From the NCBI RefSeq assembly GCF_963082655.1, contig NC_081553.1:230379754-230443753 (forward strand): a DNA stretch of 64,000 bases. Direction: 5' to 3'. The stretch's first letter is position 1. Every line of letters begins with the position of its first letter. The notes below the pieces were generated by a model. The model ran no database searches. It was not told the DNA's origin and was given only the letters and a program-made list of their open reading frames with translations. Source of the stretch: Stomoxys calcitrans. Lineage: Eukaryota; Arthropoda; Insecta; Diptera; Muscidae. The position numbers and the translations under genes are program-made. Shown here piece after piece: positions 47,850-60,650 of the stretch.

Positions 47850-49436
47850 TGTTTGTAAGGCACTGATTTATTAATAAAAACCTCCTTATATGCTACTTAA
47901 AACTAACTACAAAACTAAAGGTCTTTAGCTAGGTAGACACAAATAGATAAAAACCTCTCAAGAACAGTTCCCAGAACACACCATAACTCAGGCGACAAGC
48001 ATCCTAAACAAACACTAACGACATGAAAACATATGCTAACCAAATGCTTATCGCTCAAATCCTTGTGTGCGCTTGGTAGTTCCGAAGTATTTTATTACTT
48101 AAATCCTATCTGGATAACGCATGCTTATCTGTCTCACACATGCGCGCTGTCTACATTATTCATTTTACCATGTCAGCTTCCAAAAACATCATATTGACAT
48201 ATGTTCTCACTAAAATTCCTTTATCTTAAACCCAAACATATTTATGCCACACATCAGCCAAAATTTTATGTTTAGAAATCTAAACAGGGAAATTAGTCTA
48301 TATGGATGATATATTTAAATATCCCTCTCTGGATTCAATTTGATGTAGGTAATGCTGGTTATAACATAACACTTTGTTTCAAAATCGTTTAAAAACACGA
48401 TCATTACTTTGGCTTGTGCATTAATATCAAATTTCCCACCGAATATCAAATAGAAGCGAAACGTAGTTAATCGGCGAAACTTCTTCTAATGAATGTCCAT
48501 GTGAATGTTGGTATGTATGCATGTTTATAGGTATGGGTGCAAACATCTATTTCTACATTATTTTTCCAATGTAGAAGTTGTTGGGTTTTTATGATTTCTT
48601 GTCTGTTTTTCACCGTAGTCATCGAGAAGTCTGCTTTATACTCTGTTTTTATATTTATTTGATTATATTGTATTTCAAGTCTGTTTTCCCTTCAGTTTGT
48701 TCCCCACCCTGCCCTCCAAAAAGCTTTCATATTGGCAGGTATGTTGGTTGGCAAGCACGAGACGGTGTGTGTATGGATATTTGTATGCTTTTCTTTGCTG
48801 GTTTCATTTCATTTGTTTTCGTTGATTTTTCCCGATAGATTGTTAGATTCGCTCACTTTTGTTTGTGTGTGTTTCTGTGCTTTGTTGGTGTTGTTGCCAA
48901 AATGTGAAGGTTACTGACATTTCCCACATCACTAAATATTTTTCGTTTGTTTGTTGGCTCATACAATCTCCCGCATACACAGCCCTAACAACAACTTCAC
49001 TCAACTCAAACCCTTACAAGGTTTTGTATTTTGTTTGTCTGTATGTGAGTTCACTGTTTTGCTCTGCTGTGTTTCCCGTTTATCCGCTTCCTATTGCATG
49101 GGTGTGTTTTTATATGTAGAAACTTGTGAAACTTAAATATCCCAAACATACAAACACACACACGCAAACATTCATACACAGGACTAGCCAAGCCAAATAC
49201 CAACAGTTTCTAATGCGGCAGTTTGCGAAATATTTACGCTTCGATTTTTTAATCAACGGTGAAAGAGACGGGCGATTAATTAAATTTTAATTTCCTTGTT
49301 ATGGGGTCAAACAGTAGTTGAAATGGCCTCGAACACCCTTCACAACAGGGCATATCTTGGGGGTTTGGTCAGAGGGTACATGAAACGTTTATTTATAAAT
49401 TTTTGATTTTTTGAAATTTTAATAAAAAAAAGGAAA
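47850..49436. other. Single-copy DNA, no gene recognised
   Basis: AT-rich sequence with TTG-rich stretches at 48560-49110. The 86-codon frames there are low-complexity hydrophobic translations. A short AC run lies near 49155. Confidence 0.3.
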
Positions 49437-49439
49437 ATT

Positions 49440-51135
49440 CAAACAAGTAAAAAGGCGTTAAGTTCGGCCGGGCCGAACTTTGGATACCCACCACCTCGGG
49501 TATATATGTAAACCACCTTTCATCAAAATTCGGTGAAAATTTCATACCTTATGACCCATATCAGATATATCAAAACATGTTCCGATTTGGACCTAATACT
49601 AATAAGTACAGTAGCTATATCTAAAAATTAACCGATCTGAACCATATACGACACGGATGTTGAAAAGCCTAACATAAGTTACTATGTAAAATTTTAGTGA
49701 AATTGGATTATAAATGCGCTTTTTATGGGGCAAAGACTTTAAATCGAGAGATCGGTCTACATGGCAGCTATATTCAAATCTGGATCGATCTGGGCAAAAT
49801 TGAAGAAGGACGTCGAAGAGCCTAACTAAACTCACTGTCTCAAATTTCTGCGACATCGGACAATAAATGCGTCTTTATGGCCCCAAAACCTAAAACCTAG
49901 ATATCGGTCTATATGGCAGCTATATCTTAATTTGGACCGATCTGTGCGATATTGCAGATGTATGTCAATGGGCTTAACTTAACTCACTGTCCCAAATTTC
50001 GGCGACATCGGACAATAAATGAGCATTTTATGGGCCCAAAACCTTAAATCAAGAAATCGGTCTATATAGCAGCTATATCCAAATCTGAACCGATCTGGGC
50101 CAAATTGAAGAAAGATGTCGAGGGGCCTAACGCAACTCACTGTCCCAAATTTCAGCAAAATCGGGTAATAAATGTGGCTTTTATGGGCTTAACACCATAA
50201 ATCGGAGGATCGGTCTATATGGCAGCTATATCCAAATCTGAACCGATCTGGGCCAAATTGACAAAGGATGTTGAAGGGCCTAACACAACTCACTGTCCCG
50301 AATTTCAGTGGAATCGGATAAAAGATGTGGCTTTTATGGCCCTTAGACCCTAAATCGGAGGGTCGGTCTATATGGCAGCTATATCCAAATCTGAACCGAT
50401 CTGAGTCAAATTGACGAAGGATGTTGAAGGGCCTAACAAAGCTCACTGTACCAAATTTCAGCAAAATCGGGTAATAAATGTGGCTTTTATGGGCCTAACA
50501 CCATAAATCGGAGGATCGGTCTATATGGCAGCTATATCCAAATCTGAACCGATCTGGGCCAAATTGACAAAGGATGTCGAAGAGCCTAACGCAACTCACT
50601 GTCCCGAATTTCAGCAAAATCCGATAATAAATGTGGCATTTATGGCCCTTAGACCCTAAATCGGAGGGTCGGTCTATATGGCAGCTATATCCAAATCTGG
50701 ACCGATCTGAGCCAAATTGACGAAGGATGTCGAAGGGCCTAACAAAACTCACTGTCCCAAATTTCAGCAAAATCGGATAATAAATGTGGCTTTTATGGGC
50801 CTAAGACCCTAAATCGGCGGATCGGTCTATATGGGGGCTATATGAAGATATAGTCCGATATAGCCCATCTTCGAACTTAACCTGCTTATGGACAAAAAAG
50901 GAATCTGTGCAAAATTTCAGCTCAATATCTCAATTTTTAAAGACTGTAGCGTGATTTCAACAGACAGACGGACAGACGGACAGACGGACAGACGGACAGA
51001 CGGACGGACATGCCTAGATCGTCTTAGATTTTTACGCTGATCAAGAATATATATACTTTATAGGGTCGGAAATGGATATTTCGATGCAAACGGAATGACA
51101 AAATGAATATACCCCCATCCTTCGGTGGTGGGTAT
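49440..51135 (+). mobile_element. DINE-1-like type A element, most complete copy
   Basis: The head is a perfect 10-bp stem with a one-base loop at 49460-49480 (AAGTTCGGCC / GGCCGAACTT), followed by ATACCCACCACC. Eight or so type A units of about 150 bp, one (GACA/GACG)n tract at 50955-51010, the core GATCAAGAATATATATAC, and the terminus GGTGGTGGGTATAA follow. ATACCCACCACC near the start and GGTGGTGGGTAT at the end are inverted copies. There is no coding capacity. The structure (subterminal inverted repeats, about 150-bp tandem units, GTCY and TA tracts around a conserved core) fits DINE-1/mini-me non-autonomous Helentrons; the assignment is inference. Confidence 0.8.
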
Positions 51136-51139
51136 AATA

Positions 51140-52355
51140 AACCCTAACTTTGCCTTAGGTGCAATTATAAAAACAAAAAATTCTTGGAAGCAGTGTTTTG
51201 TGTCTTTCTTTTTTATTAAGGACCACATTGTTGTGGGCATATTTTTACGTAGGCGCATGAGTTATTTATGACATTGCTCATACGCCGGGCTGGTGCATCA
51301 TGTGCGAATGTGTAGTGACCTCAGAATTCTTAGAATCATGGAAATTATTTATACCCACCATGATGACCAAATTAATGGAGAGACAAATATGGTTATTGCT
51401 TGAGTTAAGGCTTTTTTAGTTCATATGAAAGAAATGAGGTGCCTGAAACATTTTTAGAGTTTTAGTTTAGTCGTTTAATGTTTAGATTTGGATTTTGTTA
51501 ATCAAAATCCCGAAGAAAATATTTAAATGTTTTTCTATGAAGATTATCCATCTACTTGATGGATTTTGAGGTTGTAAGTATTAAAGCCTTTTTGCTTTCC
51601 AAGAAGAATTGTGAGTTTGTAGTGTACCGTTAGAATGCTTGGCAATGAAACGTAGGTAACACCTTGAAAAATCAATAAAATTTTGATATAGCCCTGTTTG
51701 CGCTTCCGTCTGTCGAAACCACGATCCCGTTGGAACAAATTAAACTTTGCGCCTGAAATGTGATTGCACAGATACGCCATAACAATCCAGGTTATTGTGG
51801 CAAAGCCCCATATATGACTTTGAAGCCCTTGAAACCTTAATTTAGCCCGATATCCCTGAAATCTGGTATTTCGCCTACACTTCAAACACAGACCATGTAC
51901 GATTTAGATATAACTTATTCATGCTCTTAAAGCTTCACTTTTTCCGAAAGCCACAGTACCATAACCTTATCACCTAATCTTTCCTATAGAGAATGCTCTT
52001 CTTGATCATTCTAACCTAAGTCGGTATCTATCCGAAATAGGTGGCAGGGTCCAACCGCTATAGCTTTCCCTATGCATACATCCAGAATGAAACTGGAGCC
52101 ATACCCCTCCTTCTTCAGGCAAGTTTCCTCAGCCAGCACAATCCACATTATAAGCCTCTACAGGCTGCCTATTCTACATCACTTCCAAACCAGCCAGTTG
52201 TGTAGACTTTAGCAATCGCGTTTTTCCCGATGTAGGTCAGTTGTTGACCGCTCTCGAATAAAAGTCCTCCTATCCACTTCGTCACTGCTCCACATATCAT
52301 CGCAGATCTTATTATGACCGAATGTTTCCTATATATCATCCTTAGACTCAAGTTC
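51140..52355. other. Single-copy DNA with one unexplained 113-codon frame
   Basis: A minus-strand frame at 51544-51885 translates to a mixed hydrophobic and basic sequence with no recognisable family. Adjacent sequence does not continue it. It may be a decayed exon or chance. The rest has no features. Confidence 0.25.
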
Positions 52356-52359
52356 ACAG

Positions 52360-52418
52360 TGCCCAGGCGCTCGGCGTCATGCGCGGGCATGCTAACCTCT
52401 GGGTCACGGTGGCCTCCG
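52360..52418 (-). mobile_element. SINE head fragment
   Basis: The minus strand reads GGAGGCCACCGTGACCCAGA then GCCTGGGC; the homology ends before the body. Confidence 0.55.
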
Positions 52419-52424
52419 CATGGG

Positions 52425-53505
52425 AAGTCCAAAGGAGTCCAGGTAAATTCTGACTGAAGCTAATATTCTTCTTTTTCGCCTCTATCTTAGAGCCAACTCT
52501 GAAAATCTAATCTCGAATGTTATCAAAGCCGTTTTGACTTAAACCAAACCTAACATTGACGGTGCAAAATCGAATGTGGACCTCGATAAGCTGCAAAATC
52601 AAGCCCATAGTGTAGAGTCTGTCACCATGAGCTTGATATTGGATTTGGAAAGCTGTAGACCTATAGCTTTCCACCATCCACTGCCCATCAGTGGCATAGT
52701 ACCCAACTCGCATACGTACCATATGTCGAAATATTGAACCTAGTCGAAGGCCCAGTGTGGAAATGTGGACTAATATGCTGGGAAGGGCTAGACCTCGCGA
52801 AAACGTGTCAGTTGTCGAGTCACTGAACCTTGTAGTATGAATGGACAATGTCGATGCGGTGTCAGGATGGGCTGTAGGGTTATAAGGACAGAAAAAAGAA
52901 TGAACTACTGAGTACTCTAAGGTAATTCATAACTAAAAACTAGCTAAATATCGCAATTTTTAAAAACTGTACGCTGAAAGAATGTTTGTCCTAATTTTAA
53001 AGACTCGAGCCAAAGATTAGCAAACTTAATATAAATAAGATCAATTTTCCAACTTTATAAAGAATCATTCTTTTTGGGGAAAATTTTTTTCCTTTATAAT
53101 AAAGATTTTTTATTTAAAATGGTTGGTTAATAAATAACCAAGACAAAAATCTAAAATGGAGGTCAAAATATCGTTGAAAGTTAGGAAAAGACAACAGTGT
53201 AACGTAGTTAAAAATGCAAAATAACCTTACGAAAGGAGCGTCTTTAAATGTTTTTTTTAGGTTAAAATGCTAATTATCGGCATGTATTGTATCGGCTATA
53301 GGTGCATTAAAACACAAATGTTTAATAATTTTTTCTTTTATTTCTTTCCAATATTTCGATAAACTCCGTCTACCATTTTCAAAGCTAGATGGATTTAAAC
53401 AAAAAAAAAACAGAAAAACAAAAATTTTAGTTAAAACGAATCACACAATAAAAACAGAAATACAATAAGAATCTTTAATTTACTATTATATTTAATGAGT
53501 TGTTA
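52425..53505. other. Unassigned sequence between SINE head and Penelope-like remnant
   Basis: A 113-codon minus-strand frame at 52507-52848 has no recognisable motif and may be repeat-derived. 52950-53480 is AT-rich without features. Confidence 0.25.
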
Positions 53506-53511
53506 CACGAA

Positions 53512-54625
53512 CTATTGTCTGTGGGCAACTGAATGTTCTCTTTTGCTGTGCTTGTTGAATGTGTGGTGATAGACCTTCGCGCAGCTTTCTATGTCTTTTT
53601 TGAAATTCATTCTCTCGTTAGGTGGTAAGTCGATGATATGCAACATTTCGAGAGTGAATCTTCGTCTATAGTTGTTCTCTGGAGCTAAGATGGCTAAGAA
53701 GATTGAAGTTTGGCTTATGACCAGTCAATGCACAGTGTGCTGCTAGAGCAGTTTTTTGCCCGATTGGTTTATCCTTGGCTTTTTGGTCAGATTTATGTGC
53801 AGATAAATTAGTTTTTAATTTCGTCATGGTAGTGCCAATATATGCCGTAGAGCATATACTGGACTTGTCGCCACAACATTTAATTTTATGTACCAGGTTT
53901 GATTTTTCCTCATTTTTAATTTTACATTTTATCTTGCTGAATAATTCATTCACAGTTCTACTTGTTATTAACGCGAGTTGGTATTTGTCCTTGTCGTATA
54001 AATTTGATTTGCCAAATATTTCCGAGAATCCTTGTATGTATGTCAGCGATTTGTAATTTTTTTCTTCTGTATTCTGCTTTCCGTCAATGATTTTCCCAAG
54101 ACCTGCCTTAGCTTTGCTTAATAGTCCAAATGGGGAAGTCGTTAGCTCTAAGAATTTCCTTTATTTTCCTCTCGTTCTCAGGATAAAAGTCTGGATCACT
54201 TATGCTAAATACTCTTCTAATAAAATTCGTGGCCGCGTTTGTTATTACTCTCTTGTAGTGCTTGGAGTAAAAATTGATCAATCTTCCAGAGGCCTTCGAT
54301 TTCTGATACCAATTTACTTTCAGCTGGTTGCCATGTCTATAAACTACCGAGTCCAAATAAGATAGTTTCCCATCATATTCTTCTTCCTTCGTAAATTGGA
54401 TGAATTTGTTGAAGAATTCAGTATCTTTAGTGTATCTGCCACGTCTGATTTTTTCACAATCGCGAAAATTTCGGCTCCCTTTTTTTTCAATATCCCAGGT
54501 TTAACAATTTTGTCACAGTGTCATTCAGAAGTTCCTCCATTACGATGTCAGCAGTGGATCCCCCGCTTCTCCCATAAGTCAACGAAAATAATAATTGGTC
54601 AGTCATCCATGAAGTAAAATAAGAA
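53512..54625 (-). mobile_element. Penelope-like retroelement remnant (RT C terminus and GIY-YIG nuclease)
   Basis: On the minus strand the order is a reverse transcriptase segment TADIVMEELLNDTVTKLL (about 54560-54505), a linker with several stops, then a GIY-YIG-type endonuclease region. That region contains CSTAYIGTTMTKLKTNLSAH and the Penelope-typical AHCALTGHKPNF (53953-53666). After a one-base frame change the C terminus continues as NYRRRFTLEMLHIIDLPPNE and ends at a TAG at 53512-53514. Penelope-like elements pair RT with GIY-YIG nuclease. Stops and frameshifts show that it is dead. The 5' RT portion is missing. Confidence 0.85.
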
Positions 54626-54629
54626 TTAA

Positions 54630-57600
54630 TCAGAGATCAAAATTTGAAATGGATGGTCAAGTCCGTTAGTAAATAGGAATGTAATTTTTTCTTTGGCTTT
54701 TTTTCATTGCTTAAATCCTATAAATAAGGAAAAATCTTAAATTTTGGGCCAACTTTTTTTTTCAGTGTAACTTGATTACAACTGACAAATAGGTAGACGG
54801 ACAGACACACAGACATCGTTAAATCTGCTTAGAGTTTCACGACAAACGGAAGAGGATTTCACAAAATTATTAAAAATTTTAGTTGTTTTTTTTTAACTTA
54901 AAAATGCTTGTAGCTCCTTGTAAATTGTATATCCATCTAAAAAAAAAGTATAAAAATTAATAATGGCACAAAAAATAATACATGAAAAAATTCTGCAACC
55001 ACATTTTACAATTTTTATCAACTTTTGCATAACATCTGTAACAATCAAGAATTTACAACGAAAGTTGCGCAATCAAAAATGCTTGCAAATTCTTACATAT
55101 GCGTTTGACTCCTCTTAAGGTTAAAATGGGTTAATCTTGGCCCAAAATCCAACATTGTTTTATCAAATTCTGTTTCAAATTTGAAAACGACTTCAACTCC
55201 TAAAGTATGGCTCTATACCCTCAAGTGAAAAGTATTAGTTCATATTTTGATTTGTGGAACTTTTTAGCAAAAAAGGAATCATCTCAAATTTTCTATAAAT
55301 TTGGTGGGCTATAGCAAACCATCTTGTGCAAAAAGACTAACATACAGCTTGAATAACTCCTATCCGTCACTGGCAAAGTGTTTTGCCATTGCATGCTTCC
55401 CACATTCGAACGACATTTAAACATAGAAAAGAACTACATGACCTTCTAAAGTACCACACCGCATTTAGGAAAGGGATGCACTGCCGTTCGAAAAGAAAAA
55501 GAACAGCGCACACAAATCCAAACACACACACACGCTCAGTAAAATGATTGAAAATCTTCATTTTTCTTTTTCTTTGTTGGTCTTTCTTTGAAAAAGGACA
55601 AAAAGTCAACTGCATTTGACAAGCAACAAATTGCTTGGTCAAATACAAATATAGCACATTGATGTATGTGTATAAGGGATGCATATATGTATATGAACAA
55701 AGATGTATATATATATATATATATATATCCATCACACTCATTGTCTGCTTGAGTACATAAATGAAATTTATACATATATAATTTAAACTCTTTCTTTGGG
55801 AATTGAGTGAGTTATTAGATTAGAATTATGTCTAAGTAAATCCTAAATAAATTTAAAGATGTCTCAAAAACGTGAAGAACGAAATGGTTTAAGGTTTAAG
55901 TAATATCACAGAAATCTTGTTTATATATTAATTAGAATTCAAAGACAAAAACTATATATACATAGGTACTATGTATATAAAATATTATGTTTAGAACCCA
56001 AGGTGACTCAAAGGTTAAGTCTTAGATTTTTACAAAGATCAAAACTATGTATGCTATATTGGAAAATTAATATATCGATTTTTCATATGTCGAGTATAAA
56101 AAATAATTTCTAATTGCGCTTCAAAATCCTATATGTTTTGTCTGCACAATTCCTTTAAATATTTCACAATTTTCAATAGCCTTTTCCCCAGTAACTCAAG
56201 TCTGCAAACTTCAATATTGTCTAACAAAGCTATATTACTGTATTACAAGCAGAAGTTTCTTATGGTGATTTCGATTCTGAAAAAAAATGTTACACTAATG
56301 TTGCACTTATACGGGACAACATTTTGGGAATGCTGCCTTATCCCTCTCATAGTTTTACACTTTTTACATTTTCAATCGAACATGTTAATATGCCCGTATA
56401 TTGTAATTTCAACCAAATAATGCTGTAAAATGTAGCAATGCATCTAATATGCCGTTAGCTAAATAAAACGCGATTACTTTTTCCTTTTTTTATGTATTTC
56501 TTTTTAATATTTTGCCAAACATTCTACAAATTGTTTTCTTCTTCTTCTTTTCAACCAAAATTTGCTTGAACGGTGGCATGCACATGAGATGATAGCAGCT
56601 GATTTAAAGTGCGGCATTCTCCATCCTAGCCTAGCCACGGTGTAGAAAATGCAGCATTTTTTCACTTTCAGTGGGCAACACCATTACAAACGAACATTTA
56701 CCCGGTGGTGGGGTTACACTTTTTTGGAGAATCGAACACAAAATTTCGATCTCAGTGCAACATGTCGAAAAAATGCTGCACTTTTTTTCACAATCGAAAT
56801 CACCATTAGTTTACAAAAGTCCTTAACATTATTGTAACTTTTGATGAAACTTTAAAAGCAAAATTCATTTTTATTATCACTCAATCATTTGTCATTTAAA
56901 TAACACCCCATCCATCTTCAATCCTAGAAAAAAACCCAAAATTTTATCAAACATTGATAAACTTATATATTAGTTAGTAAACTCAAAGATAACATGACAT
57001 CTACTCGTTCATAGAAGAACATTGTGTGGCAAGGAGGAGAAAAATCTGCAAATATTTTTCCCCCACAATTCCCTTTTGTGTTACTTCAAGTGGAACGTAA
57101 TACAAAAGGATATTCAATAACATCGGACAGTATAACCATTACACCAAGTATAACAAATCGCATTAGGAATACAGTCAAGGAAAGAAAAAAAAAACACAGG
57201 AACTGCTGACTTCAGGTTACATTGCATCTGGGTTTGAATAACCAACCACCCACTAAAAGACCGATCGACCGATGTGTGCTGGAGGACGCAAGTAACGAAT
57301 CGTGTAATACAATTATTGCCAATAAATTGATTATGTGGTTATCATACGAAATTGGAGTAGGGTTTCCATCTAAGAGGATAGTAACATGATGATAGGGGAG
57401 AAACAACATATTATATGATAAGAACAAGAAGATGCGAAACCATATGAATGCCATATCAGAATTGTAATGTGTTTAAGAAAACATTTCAATGAAATCGGAT
57501 AAAAATAAATAGAAAGCTGATTACACATTCAAAGGGTGTGAGAATATTTATACATGATTAGGCAGTGACTTGAATTTGTTATCACTTTTGAGTACCTTTT

Positions 57601-57685
57601 ACTGAAGTGCCATATTGCCTTTTGCATTGAAATTCCAAAACTTTAAATTTTTACACATTTTCAATCCATTCTCCAGTAGTTTTTA
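54630..57685. other. AT-rich single-copy DNA, no gene recognised
   Basis: A TA run lies at 55705-55728 within minus-strand translations that are artefacts. An imperfect inverted pair (GAAAATGCAGCATTTTTTCA at 56646 and AAAAAATGCTGCACTTTTTT at 56769) may be a small MITE. Confidence 0.3.
55705..55728. repeat. TA microsatellite
   Basis: A run of about 12 TA units. Confidence 0.9.
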
Positions 57686-57687
57686 TT

Positions 57688-57885
57688 ATACCAACCTCGA
57701 TAGGATGGGGTTGTACCAATCTAGTCGTTCCGTTTGTAACATCTCGGAATATTGATCGGCGACCCCAAAAAGTATATATATTCTTGATCGTCTTAACATT
57801 CTAAGTCGATCCAACCATGTCCGTTCGTCTGTGGAAATCACGATAGCGGTCGAACGTGTAAAGCTAGCCGCTCGAAATTTTGCAC
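57688..57885 (-). mobile_element. DINE-1-like terminus and core
   Basis: CTCGATAGGATGGGG, CGTTCCGTTTGTAACATC, AGTATATATATTCTTGATCG and CCATGTCCGTTCGTCTGT, then AAGCTAGCCGCTCGAAATTT, are in reverse order relative to the plus-strand elements. It stops at TTTTGCACATGG, where SINE sequence takes over. Confidence 0.75.
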
Positions 57886-58157
57886 ATGGACAATGAACGC
57901 GTGGGTTCGAATCTCGGCGAGACCATCAGAAAAAAATGTCAACGGTGGTTTTCCCCTCCTGATGCTGACTACTTTTGTGAGGTACTATGCCATATAAAGT
58001 CTTCTCTCCAAAGGGGTGTCGCATGCGGCGCACCATTCGGACTCGGCTTTAAAAGAAAGGCCCCTTATCATTAAGCTTCAACTTTAATCGGACTGTACTC
58101 ATTGATATGAGAGAAGTATCCCCTGTTCCTTTATGTAATGTTCATGGGAAATTTAGT
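57886..58157 (+). mobile_element. SINE lacking its A-box end, joined to a DINE-like core
   Basis: It starts just before the B box (GTGGGTTCGAATCTC at 57901) and continues through AACGGTGG, TACTATGCCATATAAAG, GGTGTCGCATGCGGC and the tail TGTTCATGGGAAATTTA. The first 40 or so bases of the tRNA-like head are replaced by DINE-like sequence. Confidence 0.7.
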
Positions 58158-58159
58158 AA

Positions 58160-59040
58160 TAGTTAGAACCAGTGATGTATAAGTCAGTACTTTTTCCATC
58201 AGAAGAGTATCTTAATACCCCGCGACTGATGTAATACTTTTTCATAGCCTAAAAATTTTTTTAACCATTCGGATATACTCGAACTTTTTTTATGCGCGAC
58301 TCGCCTTATATGAGTTATTGAGCCTCTAGAAAGCTTTGGGATAGGGAAGGGGCCCTTACACTTGATACACATATCTATATAAGAATCGTGTTCTGCTCCT
58401 AAATACCTTTCATTTAGGACCCATTTTACCAGACATGAACCAATTTAGAGGAGTGGTATGGAAAACAATTAAGGATTTTGTAACTAGATGTGGATTCCTA
58501 ATTTTTTTTTTTCGGTCCACAGTCCTGTATGGATTGTACGCGAAGTTCACGTGTGGGCAGTGCATTTCTTTTCGCCAATTAGGAGTTGCAACATTTTGTG
58601 TTATGTATACCTACAACTAGTCGTAAAATAATCTAGTTTATAATCTAGTAATCCCGATAATTGAATATTCTATTCTCGCTTCCTGTGACCGTTAATGTTT
58701 AGTTTAGGTTTAGGTTTAGACTTAAGATTAATTTAAAAATAAAATGAGTTCTTCCCAAACCATCAACCAAAGCGGTTGGTCCTCTATTTGTTCCTTGACA
58801 CACGCATCGATGTGCAGCAGTAGCCTGCACATACGAGGTTAGTTTATAGAGCGCACAACAAGCCGATTACTGTCTTTGGTGTGTGTTTATAGTGACATGG
58901 GGCGGATTGATATCCGCACCCTATTTTCAAGCTAACCTAGATCCCATATTTTACCTATTAGTCTGTTTGTGGGGTTTTGGGGCGTTCCCCCTAGGTACTT
59001 GACTCAAAATTTTAATACCTGATTTCCGGTTTTGTGTTAC
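58160..59040. other. Degraded repeat and single-copy sequence
   Basis: 58380-58430 carries the CCTTTCATTTAGGACCCATT phrase of the 45190 repeat family. Nothing else is recognised. Confidence 0.3.
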
Positions 59041-60650
59041 TATCAATGTACAATATAAAAATTCTAATAAATCGGTTCAGCCATAGCTGATATATATGTC
59101 ACATGTATCACAACGGTAATCGTCTTCGGTTTCGATATCCATAACCATTACGATTCAGATTGGTCTGTATTTGAAAATAGCTGTCATATACACCGATCTC
59201 CCGTTTTGAGGTCTAGATGCCATAAAAGGCGCATTTATTACCAGATAACGCGGAATTTCAGTACAACGAGCTGTGTTAGGCCCATTGCCATTCTTACTGA
59301 GTATAGTTTAGATCAGACTACATTTTTATATAAAGGGTGATTTTTTTAGCTATTATCTTTTTGGCAACACTGGTTTAAACAGCTCATGCACTTTTCGTAT
59401 TTTGTTTCACTATCAAACATCTTCAGTTTGGTCTATAATTAAACCATGAATCGTCTAACAAACGAAAATGCGTGCTCTGTTAAGAAAGTTCATCGGGGGC
59501 TCACTTTTGCTCATTTTTTCTCATTTTTTGCTGAATGGGTACGTAAATAAGAAGAATTGTCTATTTTGGAGTGAAGATCAGCCAGAAGCATTGCAATAGC
59601 TGCCAATTCATCCAGAAAAAGTCACAGTTTGGTACGCTTTATGGGCTGGTGGCATCATTGGGCCGTACTTTTTCAAAGACGATGCGAATTGTAACGTAAC
59701 TGTAAGTGGGGAGCGCTGCCGTGGGATGATATCCAACTTTTTTTTCAAAAATGCAAGAGATTGACTTGCATGACATGTGGGTTGAATAATGCCACATGCC
59801 ACACATTACGCGTAACAATGGACTTATTGAGAGGCGTGAACATTTTATTTCACATTCGGGACCGGTCAATTGGCCGCCTAGTGTGATTTAACGCCTTTAG
59901 ACTATTTTTTGTGGGGTCATGTTAAAGCTCATGTCTATACAGACCTGCCCGCTTCAATTGACGCATTGGAAGATAACATTGAAGCATTTATTCGTAAGAT
60001 ACTGGCCGAAATGTTGGAAAGACTATGCCAAAATTGGATTAAGCGGGAATGGACCATTTGAGGCTTAGTACTAGTCAATATTTGCCTGAAATAAACGTCA
60101 CACATTGAACTATATGAACAGTACTATCGATTCAAATAAAGATTTCAGGCATTTTTCTGAATTTTATGTTTTTTTTTAACTCTTTCCTATAGCTCTTAAA
60201 AAATCACCCTTTATGTATGTAGCTGCCATACATACCGATCTCCTTATTAAAGGTCTTGGGCCCATAAAAGGCGCATTTATTCCTCGATTTTGCTGAAATT
60301 TAGTACAATTTGTTGTGTTAGACTCATCCACATCCCTTATGATAATAGTCGGGATCGAACTATATTTGCATATAGCTGCAGGTCTGCCAATTTAGGTTGT
60401 TGGTTATAAATGGGCCTATAAAAGACGTATTTGCACAGTGAGTATATTGTTTCCGATTTCACTGATACAATGGTATTATAATTTATATTAGACCCTTACA
60501 CATACTTCCCGAATATAGTGAAGATTATACTATATTTGTATATAGCTTCCATAAACGACATAGTCCCGTTTTACGGTCTTGAATAGAGAATGTATAAGAC
60601 CCCTCAGTGTCCACTCCGAGTTTAGTCCAAATCCAATATGTTGTTCGAAC
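59041..60650 (-). mobile_element. Old DINE-1-like type A array split by a mariner element
   Basis: Reverse-complement type A phrases (CACCGATCTCCCGTTTTGAG, CATAAAAGGCGCATTTATT, GTTAGGCCCATTGCC) occur on both sides of the mariner copy at 59333-60211. Divergence is high. Confidence 0.55.
59333..60211 (+). pseudogene. Decayed mariner transposon with transposase pseudogene
   Basis: The 879-bp element is flanked by TA on both sides. It has inverted termini AAGGGTGATTTTTTTAG and the complement of the same at 60211. The plus strand starts MNRLTNENACSVKKVHRGL near 59446. Downstream, in shifting frames, come pieces matching other mariner copies here (a YVNKKNCLFW-like stretch near 59535, GGIIGPYFFKDDAN near 59650, then a C-terminal KPLCQNWIKREWTI-like end near 60055). 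Frameshifts and stops abolish the transposase, and the first catalytic-Asp region is deleted. Confidence 0.85.

Noticed and set aside
50189..50770. Two 91-codon minus-strand frames with FGTVSCVRPF and RSRFGYSCHIDR repeats
   Set aside because: Translations of DINE-like type A units; the same text recurs at every array in the window.
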